The notes beneath the pieces were generated by a model that saw nothing but the letters and a program-made list of their open reading frames with translations, was not told the DNA's origin and did no database searches. 64,000 nucleotides of DNA from Bacteroides sp. CAG:530. Lineage in GTDB: Bacteria > Bacteroidota > Bacteroidia > Bacteroidales > Bacteroidaceae. This document shows positions 9,018 to 19,162 of this stretch, in pieces. How positions within the stretch are numbered: position 1 is the first letter of the stretch; every line of letters starts with the position of its first letter. The translations under genes were made by a program, and so were the position numbers. The stretch spans positions 28,718-92,717 of the forward strand of contig FR881292.1 in the NCBI GenBank assembly GCA_000434735.1, given 5' to 3'.

Positions 9018-10187
9018 ATGAGTAACCAACGATACATGCAACGTGGCGTATCGGCTTCGAAAGAAGATGTACATAACGCCATTAAGAACATTGACAAGGG
9101 TATTTTTCCGCAAGCGTTCTGTAAAATCATCCCCGATATCTTGGGAGGAGATCCGGAGTATTGCAACATTATGCACGCCGACGGCGCCGGAACTAAATCG
9201 TCTTTAGCTTATTTATACTGGAAGGAAACCGGCGACTTGTCTGTTTGGAAAGGTATCGCACAAGATGCTTTAATTATGAACATCGACGACCTGCTGTGTG
9301 TGGGTGCGGTAGATAATATACTTGTATCGTCTACTATAGGACGAAACAAGCTGTTGGTTCCGGGAGAAGTTATCTCGGCCATCATTAACGGTACTGATGA
9401 GTTGCTGGCAGAACTGCGCGAAATGGGCGTGGGAGTTTATGCAACAGGTGGCGAAACTGCCGACGTGGGCGACTTGGTACGTACTATCATTGTAGACAGC
9501 ACAGTGACTTGCCGTATGAAACGTGCTGACGTAATTAACAACGCTAATATCCGTCCGGGTGACGTAATTGTAGGTTTGGCTTCTTACGGACAGGCTACTT
9601 ACGAAAAGGAATACAACGGCGGTATGGGTAGCAACGGTTTGACCAGCGCGCGTCATGATGTATTCAGCAAATATCTGGCAGAAAAATATCCGGAAAGCTT
9701 TGACCACGCAGTTCCTTCTGACTTGGTTTACAGCGGTGGCTTGAAGTTGACCGACGAAGTAGAAGGCAGCCCGATAGACGCAGGTAAGTTGGTATTGTCG
9801 CCGACTCGTACTTACGCTCCGGTAGTCAAGAAGTTGCTCGATGCACTTCGCCCACAGATTCACGGTATGGTACACTGCTCTGGCGGTGCTCAGACTAAGG
9901 TATTGCACTTTGTAGGCGATAACTGCCGTGTTATCAAAGACAACCTCTTCCCTGTTCCTCCATTGTTCCGCACTATCAAAGAACAGAGCGGTACCGACTG
10001 GGACGAAATGTACAAGGTATTCAATATGGGTCATCGTCTGGAAGTTTACTTGTCACCGGAACATGCCGAAGAAGTTATCGCAATCTCTAAATCGTTCAAC
10101 ATCGACGCTCAGATTGTAGGACGCATTGAAGAAAGCGACCATAAAGAGCTTATCATCCGCAGCGAATTCGGAGAATTCACTTATTGA
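9018..10187 (+). CDS. purM: PurM-like AIR synthase family protein
   Basis: This 389-residue cytosolic protein resembles phosphoribosylformylglycinamidine cyclo-ligase, which closes the imidazole ring in purine synthesis (FGAM plus ATP to AIR). Family features include the glycine-rich HADGAGTKSSLAYLYW, the Asp-rich ALIMNIDDLLCVGA and TGGETADVGDLVRTI. It is somewhat longer than the usual PurM (about 345 residues) and belongs to the Bacteroidetes form, so the role rests on family membership. It opens a run with prfA (18-bp gap), a DUF4153 gene and pyrF. The ATG at 9018 is the only sensible start. Confidence 0.85.
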   Translation: MSNQRYMQRGVSASKEDVHNAIKNIDKGIFPQAFCKIIPDILGGDPEYCNIMHADGAGTKSSLAYLYWKETGDLSVWKGIAQDALIMNIDDLLCVGAVDNILVSSTIGRNKLLVPGEVISAIINGTDELLAELREMGVGVYATGGETADVGDLVRTIIVDSTVTCRMKRADVINNANIRPGDVIVGLASYGQATYEKEYNGGMGSNGLTSARHDVFSKYLAEKYPESFDHAVPSDLVYSGGLKLTDEVEGSPIDAGKLVLSPTRTYAPVVKKLLDALRPQIHGMVHCSGGAQTKVLHFVGDNCRVIKDNLFPVPPLFRTIKEQSGTDWDEMYKVFNMGHRLEVYLSPEHAEEVIAISKSFNIDAQIVGRIEESDHKELIIRSEFGEFTY

Positions 10188-10205
10188 TAACCATCGACTT
10201 AATTA

Positions 10206-11315
10206 ATGGCAGACAATAATACATTATTAGAGAAACTTGAAGGACTGGTAGCACGTTTTGAAGAAGTGTCTACGCTCATAACCGACCCGAATGTAATAGC
10301 CGACCAAAGACGTTACGTTAAGCTCACTAAGGAATATAAGGACCTTGGCGACATAATGAACGCACGGAAGCAGTACATACAGTGCATCGACGGACTGGAA
10401 GAAGCTAAGATGATGATGAACGAACCGGACCCGGAGATGAAGGAGTTGGCACGCAAGGAAGCCGCTGCCTACGAAGCGAGAATACCCGAACTGGAAGAGG
10501 AAATAAAACTGCTGCTTGTACCCGCTGACCCGCAAGATGACCGAAACGCTATCTTAGAGATACGTGGCGGAACCGGAGGTGACGAGGCTGCTATCTTTGC
10601 AGGCGACCTATTCCGTATGTATAGCAAATACTGCGAAACAAAGGGCTGGAAACTGGAGGTTTCGAGCGCCAACGAAGGTGCAGCAGGAGGATTCAAAGAA
10701 ATAATCTGCTCTGTAACCGGAGACAAGGTGTACGGTACACTGAAGTATGAATCGGGAGTACATCGCGTACAGCGAGTGCCAGCCACAGAAACCCAGGGAC
10801 GTGTGCATACATCGGCAGCATCGGTAGCGGTACTGCCCGAGGCAGAACCTTTTGACGTGGAAATTAACGAAGGCGAAATTAAATGGGATACATTCCGAAG
10901 TGGTGGAGCCGGAGGACAGAACGTAAACAAGGTAGAATCGGGTGTACGACTCCGCTATAACTGGAAGAACCCTAACACAGGCGTAGTGGAGGAAATCTTG
11001 ATAGAGTGTACCGAAACGCGAGACCAACCTAAGAATAAGGAAAGGGCTTTATCGCGCCTACGTACCTTCATCTACGACAAAGAGCACCAGAAGTATATTG
11101 ATGACATTGCCTCGAAACGTAAAACAATGGTTAGTACCGGCGACCGTTCGGCAAAGATCAGAACCTATAATTATCCGCAGGGCCGTATAACCGACCACCG
11201 CATTAATTATACCATATACAACTTGGCGGCGTTTATGGATGGTGATATACAAGACTGCATAGACCATCTTATAGTAGCCGAAAACGCAGAGAAACTAAAA
11301 GAAAGCGAATTATGA
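10206..11315 (+). CDS. prfA: Peptide chain release factor 1
   Basis: The protein (369 residues) releases the finished peptide at UAA and UAG codons. The GGQ motif that enters the peptidyl-transferase centre is at 236-238 (SGGAGGQNVNKVES). The stop-codon recognition loop reads RVPATETQGR, the PAT signature of RF1 rather than the SPF of RF2. Length and order of domains are normal. The stop codon overlaps the start of the next gene (ATGA at 11312-11315), so the two are translationally coupled. The presence of RF1 is consistent with UAG being a true stop in this organism, which matters for the TAG inside susC at 21933. Confidence 0.98.
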   Translation: MADNNTLLEKLEGLVARFEEVSTLITDPNVIADQRRYVKLTKEYKDLGDIMNARKQYIQCIDGLEEAKMMMNEPDPEMKELARKEAAAYEARIPELEEEIKLLLVPADPQDDRNAILEIRGGTGGDEAAIFAGDLFRMYSKYCETKGWKLEVSSANEGAAGGFKEIICSVTGDKVYGTLKYESGVHRVQRVPATETQGRVHTSAASVAVLPEAEPFDVEINEGEIKWDTFRSGGAGGQNVNKVESGVRLRYNWKNPNTGVVEEILIECTETRDQPKNKERALSRLRTFIYDKEHQKYIDDIASKRKTMVSTGDRSAKIRTYNYPQGRITDHRINYTIYNLAAFMDGDIQDCIDHLIVAENAEKLKESEL

Positions 11316-13078
11316 TAACTCCTTGGTTGGATAAAATATTTCATACCGCATCGGAGGCGTTTCAGAATTGTCTGAAACGCTTTCCGGTGACGGTATGTTT
11401 TATTTTTGCACTTACCGTTTTTTTGTTTTACTTGGTATCGGAATGGCATATGAGTCAGCCGCAAGCGGCTCTGCTTTACTACTTATCGGTAGGAACACTG
11501 TTATCTCTGACCCTGCACTTATGGTGCGAAGAGATAAAACGAAAGGCACTAAGATTGACGGCTCAGATAACGGGACACGCCTTGCTGATAGCCGACGCAC
11601 TGTTCCTGGCATACGGAGCACTGGATAATTCTATTACAGAAATCACAATCGCCCACGCCGCAGGAGTGCTGACTGTAGGAATATCGGTATTCTTCTTATC
11701 ATTCCTTAAAGAGAAAAACGATGTAGCAAGCTGGAACTTTGCCTTGCATAGCTTCAACCTACTGGCAGCATCTCTGTTTTTAGGTTTGGTAATGTATGGC
11801 AGCATCAGTCTGCTGGTGTCTTCGCTGCCTGTATTGTTTGGCTTACACATCTCATCCGACTGCTATCTATACTTAGGAATAACATGCTGCATCTGGCTAT
11901 CGCTTATGCTATTTATAGGCCGACTGCCGCAAGGTGCACAGAAGCATGATACAGAAGTGCAAGCCAACAAATTCCTTAACGGAATTATAGCTTATCTATT
12001 TCTGCCGCTTACCGCAGGCTATCTGATTGTACTATATGTATACGCTATACGTATCTTAGTGAATTGGCAACTACCCAACGGATGGGTTTCGTGGCTCACA
12101 ATAGCTATTATGGCTATATGTATAGTCATAGAGTTCTGCCTCTACCCTACACGCATGGCAGAAAAGAATAAGAAAGTTGAGCTATTGGCACGGTGGTTGC
12201 CCGTACTGATTCTGCCGCTATTACTGCTGATGACCATCGGCATTATACGACGCATTTCAGATTACGGTGTCAGCATAAACCGCCTATACCTTATTATACT
12301 TAACGGATGGTTCTATGTGGTATGCATCGGGCTGTTCATCAACAAAGCACGCCGCATCCACTGGATTCCAATATCGTTCGCATTGCTATTCTTGCTAACC
12401 TCGGCACTGCCGGTTAACGTAGCCAACTACACCAAGAAGAGTATTCACAATGCTGTATTGAAAGAGATAAAGGCCAACTGCAATAAAAAGCTGCCAATGA
12501 ATCAAGATGATTACATCGACTTTTTGGCAAGCCTTCCTAAAGAGCAGGCTATACAGATAAACTCTCGCCTTATCTACCTGAGCAGTCGGTTCAATGAAAA
12601 CTGCTACACTGACATACTGAAAGACGGAAACGATGTGTACAATTCATATTACTACAGTCAGTTTGATACAGACACTGTAGAAGAAATAGAAGTCGATACT
12701 ACCAATATCGACAACGGATTCGTAAAAAACAGAACATATCAATGGAATATAGACGATAACGGCAAGATAGACATCTCCGAAGGATATACGGCATTCTATA
12801 ACGTGAACGGAACAGCAACGATAACCGAAGAGGAACTGAAAAACAACTCTATCGACATCTGTTTAGAAATAGAAGATGCCGACATTGACGACACGGTACA
12901 CTTCGATACAGAAATACTAAAGAAGCTGGATCTCCTTACCAGAAAGAAAAGCGCAGTAGAACTTCCATGCCAATCGGGAGAAAATAAGTTCATGCTAAAC
13001 GGCTTCTTCTTATCGCAAACGGGAAATGATGAAAGTCTGTGGATATTGAACTATTCTGGCTACTTATTCAAGAAATAA
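11312..13078 (+). CDS. DUF4153-type multi-pass membrane protein
   Basis: The protein is 588 residues long. About the first 375 carry roughly a dozen hydrophobic helices (for example FPVTVCFIFALTVFLFYLV and WLPVLILPLLLLMTIGII). The remaining 210 are hydrophilic and acidic, with many Asp, Asn and Glu, and probably form a soluble domain outside or at the membrane. The arrangement and start region fit the DUF4153 family seen in Bacteroidetes, whose function is not established. It overlaps prfA by 4 bp and is followed by pyrF after 22 bp, so it lies within an operon of housekeeping genes. No catalytic motif was recognised. Confidence 0.75.
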   Translation: MITPWLDKIFHTASEAFQNCLKRFPVTVCFIFALTVFLFYLVSEWHMSQPQAALLYYLSVGTLLSLTLHLWCEEIKRKALRLTAQITGHALLIADALFLAYGALDNSITEITIAHAAGVLTVGISVFFLSFLKEKNDVASWNFALHSFNLLAASLFLGLVMYGSISLLVSSLPVLFGLHISSDCYLYLGITCCIWLSLMLFIGRLPQGAQKHDTEVQANKFLNGIIAYLFLPLTAGYLIVLYVYAIRILVNWQLPNGWVSWLTIAIMAICIVIEFCLYPTRMAEKNKKVELLARWLPVLILPLLLLMTIGIIRRISDYGVSINRLYLIILNGWFYVVCIGLFINKARRIHWIPISFALLFLLTSALPVNVANYTKKSIHNAVLKEIKANCNKKLPMNQDDYIDFLASLPKEQAIQINSRLIYLSSRFNENCYTDILKDGNDVYNSYYYSQFDTDTVEEIEVDTTNIDNGFVKNRTYQWNIDDNGKIDISEGYTAFYNVNGTATITEEELKNNSIDICLEIEDADIDDTVHFDTEILKKLDLLTRKKSAVELPCQSGENKFMLNGFFLSQTGNDESLWILNYSGYLFKK

Positions 13079-13100
13079 AAACTAATAAAAACATACCAAT

Positions 13101-13925
13101 ATGAACAAACAAGAATTATTCGAAAACATAAAGAGAAAGAAATCATTTCTCTGCGTAGGTCTGGACACTGATATCAAGAAGATTCCGGAACATCTGTTAA
13201 GAGAAGAAGATCCTATCTTTGCGTTCAACAAAGCTATCATCGACGCTACAGCTCCGTTCTGTATCGCCTACAAACCCAACTTGGCTTTCTATGAAAGCAT
13301 GGGCGTAAAGGGATGGATAGCTTTCGAAAAGACTGTAGAATACATCAAGACCAACTATCCTGATCAGTTCATCATCGCCGACGCAAAACGCGGTGACATA
13401 GGTAACACTTCGGCTATGTACGCTCGTACATTCTTCGAAGAACTGAACATCGACTCTGTAACCGTAGCTCCGTACATGGGCGAAGACTCTGTTACTCCGT
13501 TCCTTACTTACGAAGGCAAATGGGTAATTCTGTTGGCTTTGACATCAAACAAAGGATCGCACGACTTCCAGCTGACTACCGACACCGAAGGCGAACGCCT
13601 CTTCGAAAAGGTATTGCGCAAATCTCAGCAGTGGGCTAACGACGAAAACATGATGTACGTAGTAGGCGCTACTCAAGGAGCCATGTTCGAAGACATCCGT
13701 AAGATTGCTCCTAACCACTTCTTGCTGGTTCCGGGCATCGGAGCACAGGGTGGCTCACTGGAAGAAGTATGCAAATACGGTATGACTAAGGAATGTGGAC
13801 TGATAGTAAACTCAAGCCGCGCCATAATCTATGCCGACAAGACCGAAAACTTCGCTCAGAGAGCAGCCGAAGAAGCACAGAAAGTTCAGCAGCAAATGGA
13901 AGAACAATTGAAAGCTATACTGTAA
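13101..13925 (+). CDS. pyrF: Orotidine 5'-phosphate decarboxylase
   Basis: The enzyme (274 residues) converts OMP to UMP, the last step of pyrimidine ring synthesis. The catalytic DxKRxxD array is present as DAKRGD (Asp94, Lys96, Asp99), preceded by FLCVGLDTD at the N-terminus. The length and the GATQG and [10 protein letters not shown] motifs match the longer form of the family common in Bacteroidetes and actinobacteria. It ends a four-gene run starting at 9018 and is closed by a clear terminator at 13958-13987. Confidence 0.97.
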   Translation: MNKQELFENIKRKKSFLCVGLDTDIKKIPEHLLREEDPIFAFNKAIIDATAPFCIAYKPNLAFYESMGVKGWIAFEKTVEYIKTNYPDQFIIADAKRGDIGNTSAMYARTFFEELNIDSVTVAPYMGEDSVTPFLTYEGKWVILLALTSNKGSHDFQLTTDTEGERLFEKVLRKSQQWANDENMMYVVGATQGAMFEDIRKIAPNHFLLVPGIGAQGGSLEEVCKYGMTKECGLIVNSSRAIIYADKTENFAQRAAEEAQKVQQQMEEQLKAIL

Positions 13926-13957
13926 TACAATCTATTGTAAAATATAAACTTTTACGG

Positions 13958-13987
13958 AAGCCGCCTTGCACAGGGCGGCTTTTGTTT
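13958..13987 (+). terminator. Intrinsic terminator after pyrF
   Basis: An 8-bp perfect stem AAGCCGCC/GGCGGCTT (13958-13965, 13974-13981) with an 8-nt loop is followed by a T-rich run. Confidence 0.88.
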
Positions 13988-14142
13988 TGAATTACTTTGA
14001 AAGAAATATGAAATATTTCTCGTTTTTCTACTGATATATAAAAAAAAAATACGTAATTTGCATAATTAAGAATACTGATATAAGAATTGGTACAGAAAAA
14101 AAAACAAAATAGTAAATAAAAAAAGATAAAATTAGAGAGGTT

Positions 14143-15183
14143 ATGGAGTTCTCAGCTAAGCAAATTGCAGAATATATCCAAGGAGTTATTGTAGGTGACG
14201 AAAATGCAAGTGTTCACACATTCGCCAAAATAGAAGAAGGTATACCTGGTTCTATTTCATTCTTGGCTAATCCGAAATACACTCATTATATATATGAAAC
14301 AAAAGCTTCGATAGTATTAGTTAATAAAGACTTCGAACCGGAAAAAGAAATCACTACTACTCTTATAAAGGTAGATAACGCCTACGAAAGTCTTGCAAAA
14401 CTGATGACACTATACGAAATGAGCAAGCCTAAGCTGAAAGGAATACATCCTACAGCCTCTATAGACGAGAACGCTCACATAGGTGAAGATGTTTATGTAG
14501 GTCCGTACGCATGCATTGCGGCAGGAGCCGTAATCGGTGACGGAGCTTGTATCCACCCGCACGCTACTATTGGCTGCAACGCCAAGGTGGGTAACAACTC
14601 GATTATCTATCCACACGTTACTGTTTATCACGACTGCCGCATAGGCAATAACTGTATAATACATGCAGGAACCGTAATTGGTGCCGACGGATTCGGTTTT
14701 GCTCCGTCGCCCGAAGGTTATGAGAAAATTCCTCAAATCGGTATCGTTATTTTGGAAGACAACGTGGAAATCGGTGCAAACGCTTGTATCGACCGTGCTA
14801 CCATGGGAGCTACCGTAATACACAAAGGTGTTAAGCTGGACAATCTTATCCAGATTGCTCACAACGTAGAAATAGGAAGCCACACCGTAATGGCATCGCA
14901 GACTGGCGTAGCCGGCTCGGCTAAGATAGGTGAATGGTGTATGTTCGGCGGACAAGTGGGAGTAGCCGGACACATCAAGGTGGGCGACCATGTTAACGTT
15001 GGCGCACAATCGGGTATCCCCGGAAACACCAAATCGGGCCAGACATTGATGGGCTATCCAGCTATCGACCCGAAACTCTTCGCTCGTTCATCGGCTGTAT
15101 TTAAGAAATTGCCCGAAATGTATACCGAAATGAACCGCATGCAGAAGGAATTAGAAGAATTAAAAAAACAACTAAATAAATAA
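14143..15183 (+). CDS. lpxD: UDP-3-O-acylglucosamine N-acyltransferase
   Basis: LpxD adds the second hydroxyacyl chain to the lipid A precursor in the cytosol. The protein is 346 residues, with the N-terminal uridine-binding domain (about 1-100) followed by left-handed beta-helix hexapeptide repeats (from about 105), the catalytic-His region [21 protein letters not shown] and a C-terminal helix rich in Glu and Lys. The start is supported by a purine-rich GAGAGG about 5 bases before the ATG. lpxC/fabZ follows after 4 bp and lpxA after that, an arrangement conserved in Bacteroidetes. The 155 bp upstream are very AT-rich and give no clear promoter box. Confidence 0.97.
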   Translation: MEFSAKQIAEYIQGVIVGDENASVHTFAKIEEGIPGSISFLANPKYTHYIYETKASIVLVNKDFEPEKEITTTLIKVDNAYESLAKLMTLYEMSKPKLKGIHPTASIDENAHIGEDVYVGPYACIAAGAVIGDGACIHPHATIGCNAKVGNNSIIYPHVTVYHDCRIGNNCIIHAGTVIGADGFGFAPSPEGYEKIPQIGIVILEDNVEIGANACIDRATMGATVIHKGVKLDNLIQIAHNVEIGSHTVMASQTGVAGSAKIGEWCMFGGQVGVAGHIKVGDHVNVGAQSGIPGNTKSGQTLMGYPAIDPKLFARSSAVFKKLPEMYTEMNRMQKELEELKKQLNK

Positions 15184-15187
15184 ACCC

Positions 15188-16573
15188 ATGTTGAAACAAC
15201 AGACACTAAAAGGCAGTTTCACACTGAACGGTAAAGGACTCCACACCGGGGTAAGACTGACTGTCACTTTCAATCCTGCCCCTGAGCATCACGGATACAA
15301 AATACAACGTATCGACTTAGATGATCAACCGATTATCGATGCAGTGGCCGAGAACGTAGTCGACACGACTCGTGGAACTGTTTTAGCAAAGAACGGGGTA
15401 AAAGTCAGCACAGTAGAACACGCTATGGCTGCCCTTTATGCTGCTGGCATAGACAACTGCTTGATACAAGTAAACGGTCCGGAACTTCCTATCCTTGACG
15501 GTAGTGCTAAAGCATATGTAGAATGTATAGACCGTGTAGGTATAGAAGAACAAGCTGCTCCAAAGGATTATTATATCATCAAATCGAAAATAGAATTCCG
15601 CGACGAAGCAACAGGCTCATCTATCATTGTGCTGCCTGATGATAAGTTCTGCGTGAATACTCTTATATCTTACGACTCAAAGATATTAACCAACCAATAT
15701 GCTACTCTTGAGAATATGGAAGATTTTCCTAAAGAGGTGGCATCAGCTCGTACTTTCGTATTCGTAAGAGAAATAGAACCGCTGCTTAACGCTGGCCTCA
15801 TCAAGGGCGGTGACTTGGATAACGCTATCGTTATCTACGAAAAGCAGATGACTCAAGACAACTTCGACAAGTTGGCCGACGTAATGGGGGTACCTCATAT
15901 GGACGCTAACCAGCTTGGTTACATCAACCATATTCCATTGGTATGGCCTAACGAACCGGCACGTCATAAACTGCTTGACATCATCGGCGACTTGGCTTTG
16001 ATTGGTAAGCCTATCAAGGGACGTATCATCGCTACTCGCCCGGGACATACCATCAATAACAAGTTCGCACGCCAGATTCGCAAGGAAATAAGACTGCACG
16101 AAATTCAGGCTCCTGTATACAACTGCAACGAGGCTCCTATCATGGACGTTAACCGCATCCGTGAGTTGTTGCCTCATCGCTATCCATTCCAGTTGGTAGA
16201 TAAAGTTATCGCCATCGGTGCCAACTACATAGTAGGTGTAAAGAACGTAACCTCTAACGAGCCTTTCTTCCAGGGACACTTCCCGCAAGAACCCGTTATG
16301 CCGGGCGTACTGCAAGTAGAAGCTATGGCACAAGTAGGAGGTTTATTGGTTCTGAACTCGCTGACTGATCCTGATAAATACTCTACTTACTTCCTGAAGA
16401 TAGACAATGTGAAGTTCCGTCAGAAAGTAGTGCCGGGAGACACACTGATTTTCAGAGTAGAACTCATCGACCCGATACGTCGAGGCATCTCTACAATGAG
16501 AGGTTATGTCTTCGTAGGCGAAAAGATAGTTTGTGAAGCCGAATTTATGGCACAAATCGTAAAAAACAAATAA
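15188..16573 (+). CDS. lpxC/fabZ: Bifunctional LpxC deacetylase / FabZ dehydratase
   Basis: This fusion (461 residues) joins two lipid enzymes. Residues 1 to about 305 are LpxC, the zinc deacetylase that commits UDP-acyl-GlcNAc to lipid A; the metal-binding STVEHAMAAL (His78) and the ARHKLLDIIGDLALIG segment are visible. Residues from about 315 are FabZ, the hydroxyacyl-ACP dehydratase, with PHRYPFQLVDK (His330) and the FFQGHFPQEPVMPGVLQVE active-site stretch. The fusion is known in Bacteroidetes and probably ties fatty-acid supply to lipid A synthesis. It starts 4 bp after lpxD. Confidence 0.97.
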   Translation: MLKQQTLKGSFTLNGKGLHTGVRLTVTFNPAPEHHGYKIQRIDLDDQPIIDAVAENVVDTTRGTVLAKNGVKVSTVEHAMAALYAAGIDNCLIQVNGPELPILDGSAKAYVECIDRVGIEEQAAPKDYYIIKSKIEFRDEATGSSIIVLPDDKFCVNTLISYDSKILTNQYATLENMEDFPKEVASARTFVFVREIEPLLNAGLIKGGDLDNAIVIYEKQMTQDNFDKLADVMGVPHMDANQLGYINHIPLVWPNEPARHKLLDIIGDLALIGKPIKGRIIATRPGHTINNKFARQIRKEIRLHEIQAPVYNCNEAPIMDVNRIRELLPHRYPFQLVDKVIAIGANYIVGVKNVTSNEPFFQGHFPQEPVMPGVLQVEAMAQVGGLLVLNSLTDPDKYSTYFLKIDNVKFRQKVVPGDTLIFRVELIDPIRRGISTMRGYVFVGEKIVCEAEFMAQIVKNK

Positions 16574-16577
16574 GAAC

Positions 16578-17345
16578 ATGATAAGCCCATTAGCGTACAT
16601 ACATCCAGAAGCACAAATAGGAAATAACGTTGAAATAGGCCCATTCGTATATATCGACAAGAATGTAGTCATTGGCGACAACAATCAGATTATGCCTAAT
16701 GTAAACATCTTGTACGGCTCAAGAATAGGTAACAATAACCGTATTTTCCCTGGTGCTGTAATCGGAGCAATTCCGCAAGACTTGAAATTTAAAGGCGAAG
16801 AAACAACAGCCGAAATTGGTAATAACAATACTATACGCGAAAACGTAACTATTAACTGCGGAACCGCTGCCAAAGGAAAGACCGTAGTAGGCGATAACAA
16901 CCTGCTTATGGAGGGTGTGCACATAGCTCACGATACTTTTGTTGGCAACAACTGTATCATCGGTAACTCTACAAAGATGGCCGGTGAAGTAGTTATCGAT
17001 GATAACGCCATAGTCAGCGCAAACGTACTGATGCACCAGTTCTGCCATGTAGGAGGATATGTAATGATTCAGGGTGGTAGCCGTTTCAGCAAAGACATTC
17101 CGCCGTATATCATCGCCGGAAGAGAACCGATAGCATATTGCGGTATCAATATCATCGGACTGAGACGCCGTGGTTTCTCTAACGAACTGATAGAAAGCAT
17201 TCACAATACGTACCGTATCATCTATAACAGCGGAAAGAATGTAAGCGACGCTCTAAAACAAGTAAGAGAAGAAGTTACCATCACTCCGGAAATAGAGTAC
17301 ATACTTTCGTTCATCGAAAAATCACAGAGAGGTATTTTACGATAA
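16578..17345 (+). CDS. lpxA: UDP-N-acetylglucosamine acyltransferase
   Basis: LpxA transfers the first hydroxyacyl chain from ACP to UDP-GlcNAc. The protein (255 residues) is built of hexapeptide repeats from residue 5 on. The catalytic His is His118 in GVHIAHDTFVGNNC, and the C-terminal helical part begins near GLRRRGFSNELI. It follows lpxC/fabZ by 4 bp. Later lipid A genes such as lpxB are not in the window. Confidence 0.97.
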   Translation: MISPLAYIHPEAQIGNNVEIGPFVYIDKNVVIGDNNQIMPNVNILYGSRIGNNNRIFPGAVIGAIPQDLKFKGEETTAEIGNNNTIRENVTINCGTAAKGKTVVGDNNLLMEGVHIAHDTFVGNNCIIGNSTKMAGEVVIDDNAIVSANVLMHQFCHVGGYVMIQGGSRFSKDIPPYIIAGREPIAYCGINIIGLRRRGFSNELIESIHNTYRIIYNSGKNVSDALKQVREEVTITPEIEYILSFIEKSQRGILR

Positions 17346-17381
17346 TAACAACCCGACTATATTTTTAGAAACTAAAATATT

Positions 17382-17936
17382 ATGGTATACAAATTTAGAA
17401 TTATATCCGATGAAGTTGATGATTTCTTGAGAGAAATCAAAATCGACTCTGAAGCATCATTTTTCGACTTTCATGAAGCGATACTGAAAAGTACCGGATA
17501 CAAAGATGACCAAATGACATCGTTCTTCATTTGTGACGACGATTGGGAAAAAGAAATCGAAGTAACTCTGGAAGATATGGGCAACAGTAGCTCGGAAGAG
17601 GATTCTTTCGTAATGAAAGATACACCGCTGAGCGAACTTGTTGAAGATGAGAAACAGAAACTTATCTACGTGTTCGACCCATTGGCAGAACGTGTATTCT
17701 TTATCGAATTGTCGGAAATCATAACTGGTAAGGACTTGGAGCACGCTATATGCTCACGCAAGGAAGGTAATCCTCCGCAGCAGACAATCGACTTTGAAGA
17801 GCAAATGGCTAACAACACATCACTCGACCTTGGAGAAGACTTCTACGGCGACCAAGAATACAATATCGACGAGCTCGACGACGAAGGTTACGAAATGAGC
17901 GACGGCGGTAATCCTTACGACGACGACCGCTATTGA
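17382..17936 (+). CDS. PRiA4_ORF3-like (IS1096 passenger-type) acidic protein
   Basis: The protein is 184 residues and starts MVYKFRIISDEVDDFLREIKI, matching the PRiA4_ORF3 fold named after plasmid pRiA4b ORF-3 and the IS1096 passenger protein. The first 120 residues hold the domain (FDFHEAILKSTGYKDDQMTSFFICDD is the core). The tail is extremely acidic, rich in Asp, Glu and Gly (about 145-184). It lies 36 bp after lpxA, in the same direction. Despite the family name no transposase or inverted repeat is near, so it is treated as a chromosomal gene. Its role is unknown. Confidence 0.8.
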   Translation: MVYKFRIISDEVDDFLREIKIDSEASFFDFHEAILKSTGYKDDQMTSFFICDDDWEKEIEVTLEDMGNSSSEEDSFVMKDTPLSELVEDEKQKLIYVFDPLAERVFFIELSEIITGKDLEHAICSRKEGNPPQQTIDFEEQMANNTSLDLGEDFYGDQEYNIDELDDEGYEMSDGGNPYDDDRY

Positions 17937-17961
17937 TATAGCCCGAAAGCGAAATAAATAA

Positions 17962-18045
17962 ACGACGCGGATTATACGGAAAAACCGGATGAGTTCGACA
18001 ACGATTTCATGCGGCACAATCCGAATAACTCGCGTCGTGTTTTTT
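17962..18045 (+). terminator. Possible terminator between the acidic gene and miaA
   Basis: ACGACGCG (17962-17969) pairs with CGCGTCGT (18031-18038) and is followed by a T6 run. The loop is long (61 nt) but contains further short complementary words such as CGG and CCG around A5. The size makes this less certain than a classic terminator. Confidence 0.45.
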
Positions 18046-18086
18046 ACACCACTACATATAACCTCTTTATCTTTTCTGTTTAAGAC

Positions 18087-19007
18087 ATGAACAGCAAACC
18101 AACTCTTATCGTCTTAATTGGTCCTACAGGTATCGGAAAGACTGACCTGAGCCTAAACATAGCAGAACATTATAATACCGAAATCATCTCGGCCGACTCA
18201 AGACAGCTGTATGCCGACTTGAAGATTGGTACAGCCGCCCCTACCCCAGAACAACTGGCAAGGGTAAAACATCATTTTGTAGGAACACTTCAACTTACAG
18301 ACTACTACAGCGCCGCCCAATACGAAGCGGAAGTGATGAAGAAACTGGATGAGCTATTCAAACGACACAACGTAATAGTGCTTACCGGAGGTTCGATGAT
18401 GTATGTAGATGCCGTATGTAAAGGGATAGACGACATTCCCACCGTTGACGAAGAAACGCGAAAGACACTAATGCAGCATTACGAAAACGTGGGACTGGAA
18501 AGATTATGCGCGGAACTGAAGATACTCGACCCCGAATATTACGATATAGTCGATAAGAAGAACCCCAAGCGAGTGATTCATGCATTAGAGATATGCTACA
18601 TGACCGGACAAACATATACATCATTCCGCACCAGTCAGACCAAGGAACGCCCTTTCAATATCATAAAAGTAGGATTAAGACGAGAGCGCGAAGAACTGTA
18701 TGCACGCATAAACAAACGTGTAGACATCATGATGGAAGACGGTCTGATTGAAGAAGCCAAAAGCGTATACCAATATAAAAACCTCAACTCGCTAAACACC
18801 GTAGGGTATAAAGAGATGTTCAAATACCTCGACGGAGAATGGGAACTGCCATTCGCCATCGAGAAAATCAAACAAAACTCACGCATCTACTCGCGTAAGC
18901 AAGTCACCTGGTTTAAAAGAGACACAGACATCACCTGGTTCCATCCAGACGATACCGATAACATAATGTCATTTATAGAAGAGCGTTTAAACGCAGATAA
19001 AAAATAA
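18087..19007 (+). CDS. miaA: tRNA dimethylallyltransferase
   Basis: MiaA transfers a dimethylallyl group to A37 of tRNAs that read UNN codons. The protein (306 residues) has the P-loop GPTGIGKT (12-19), the [18 protein letters not shown] segment that binds the anticodon arm, [17 protein letters not shown] and the conserved RQVTWF-like motif ([11 protein letters not shown]) near the C-terminus. It has its own 150-bp upstream space and is probably a single transcription unit. Confidence 0.97.
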   Translation: MNSKPTLIVLIGPTGIGKTDLSLNIAEHYNTEIISADSRQLYADLKIGTAAPTPEQLARVKHHFVGTLQLTDYYSAAQYEAEVMKKLDELFKRHNVIVLTGGSMMYVDAVCKGIDDIPTVDEETRKTLMQHYENVGLERLCAELKILDPEYYDIVDKKNPKRVIHALEICYMTGQTYTSFRTSQTKERPFNIIKVGLRREREELYARINKRVDIMMEDGLIEEAKSVYQYKNLNSLNTVGYKEMFKYLDGEWELPFAIEKIKQNSRIYSRKQVTWFKRDTDITWFHPDDTDNIMSFIEERLNADKK

Positions 19008-19162
19008 GCTAAATCTGTATAACACAACGCCTCGACAAACTATAGTAAATTCAGAGCGAAAGCTAAAAAATTAGCAAAATAATATGAAAATTCATTTTAT
19101 TTCTCTTAATTTGTAATCTATAGTTAAAGAAACAAAGATATATTCTTTAAAATCTAAATACG

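Noticed and set aside
9270..10034. A 254-codon frame antisense to the purM-like gene
   Set aside because: The Cys-, Tyr- and Val-rich composition is typical of shadows of real genes, and the opposite strand is a clear family member.
17382..17936. A mobile element, suggested by the family name IS1096 passenger protein
   Set aside because: No transposase, inverted repeats or target duplication are seen, and the neighbours are core lipid A and tRNA genes in order.
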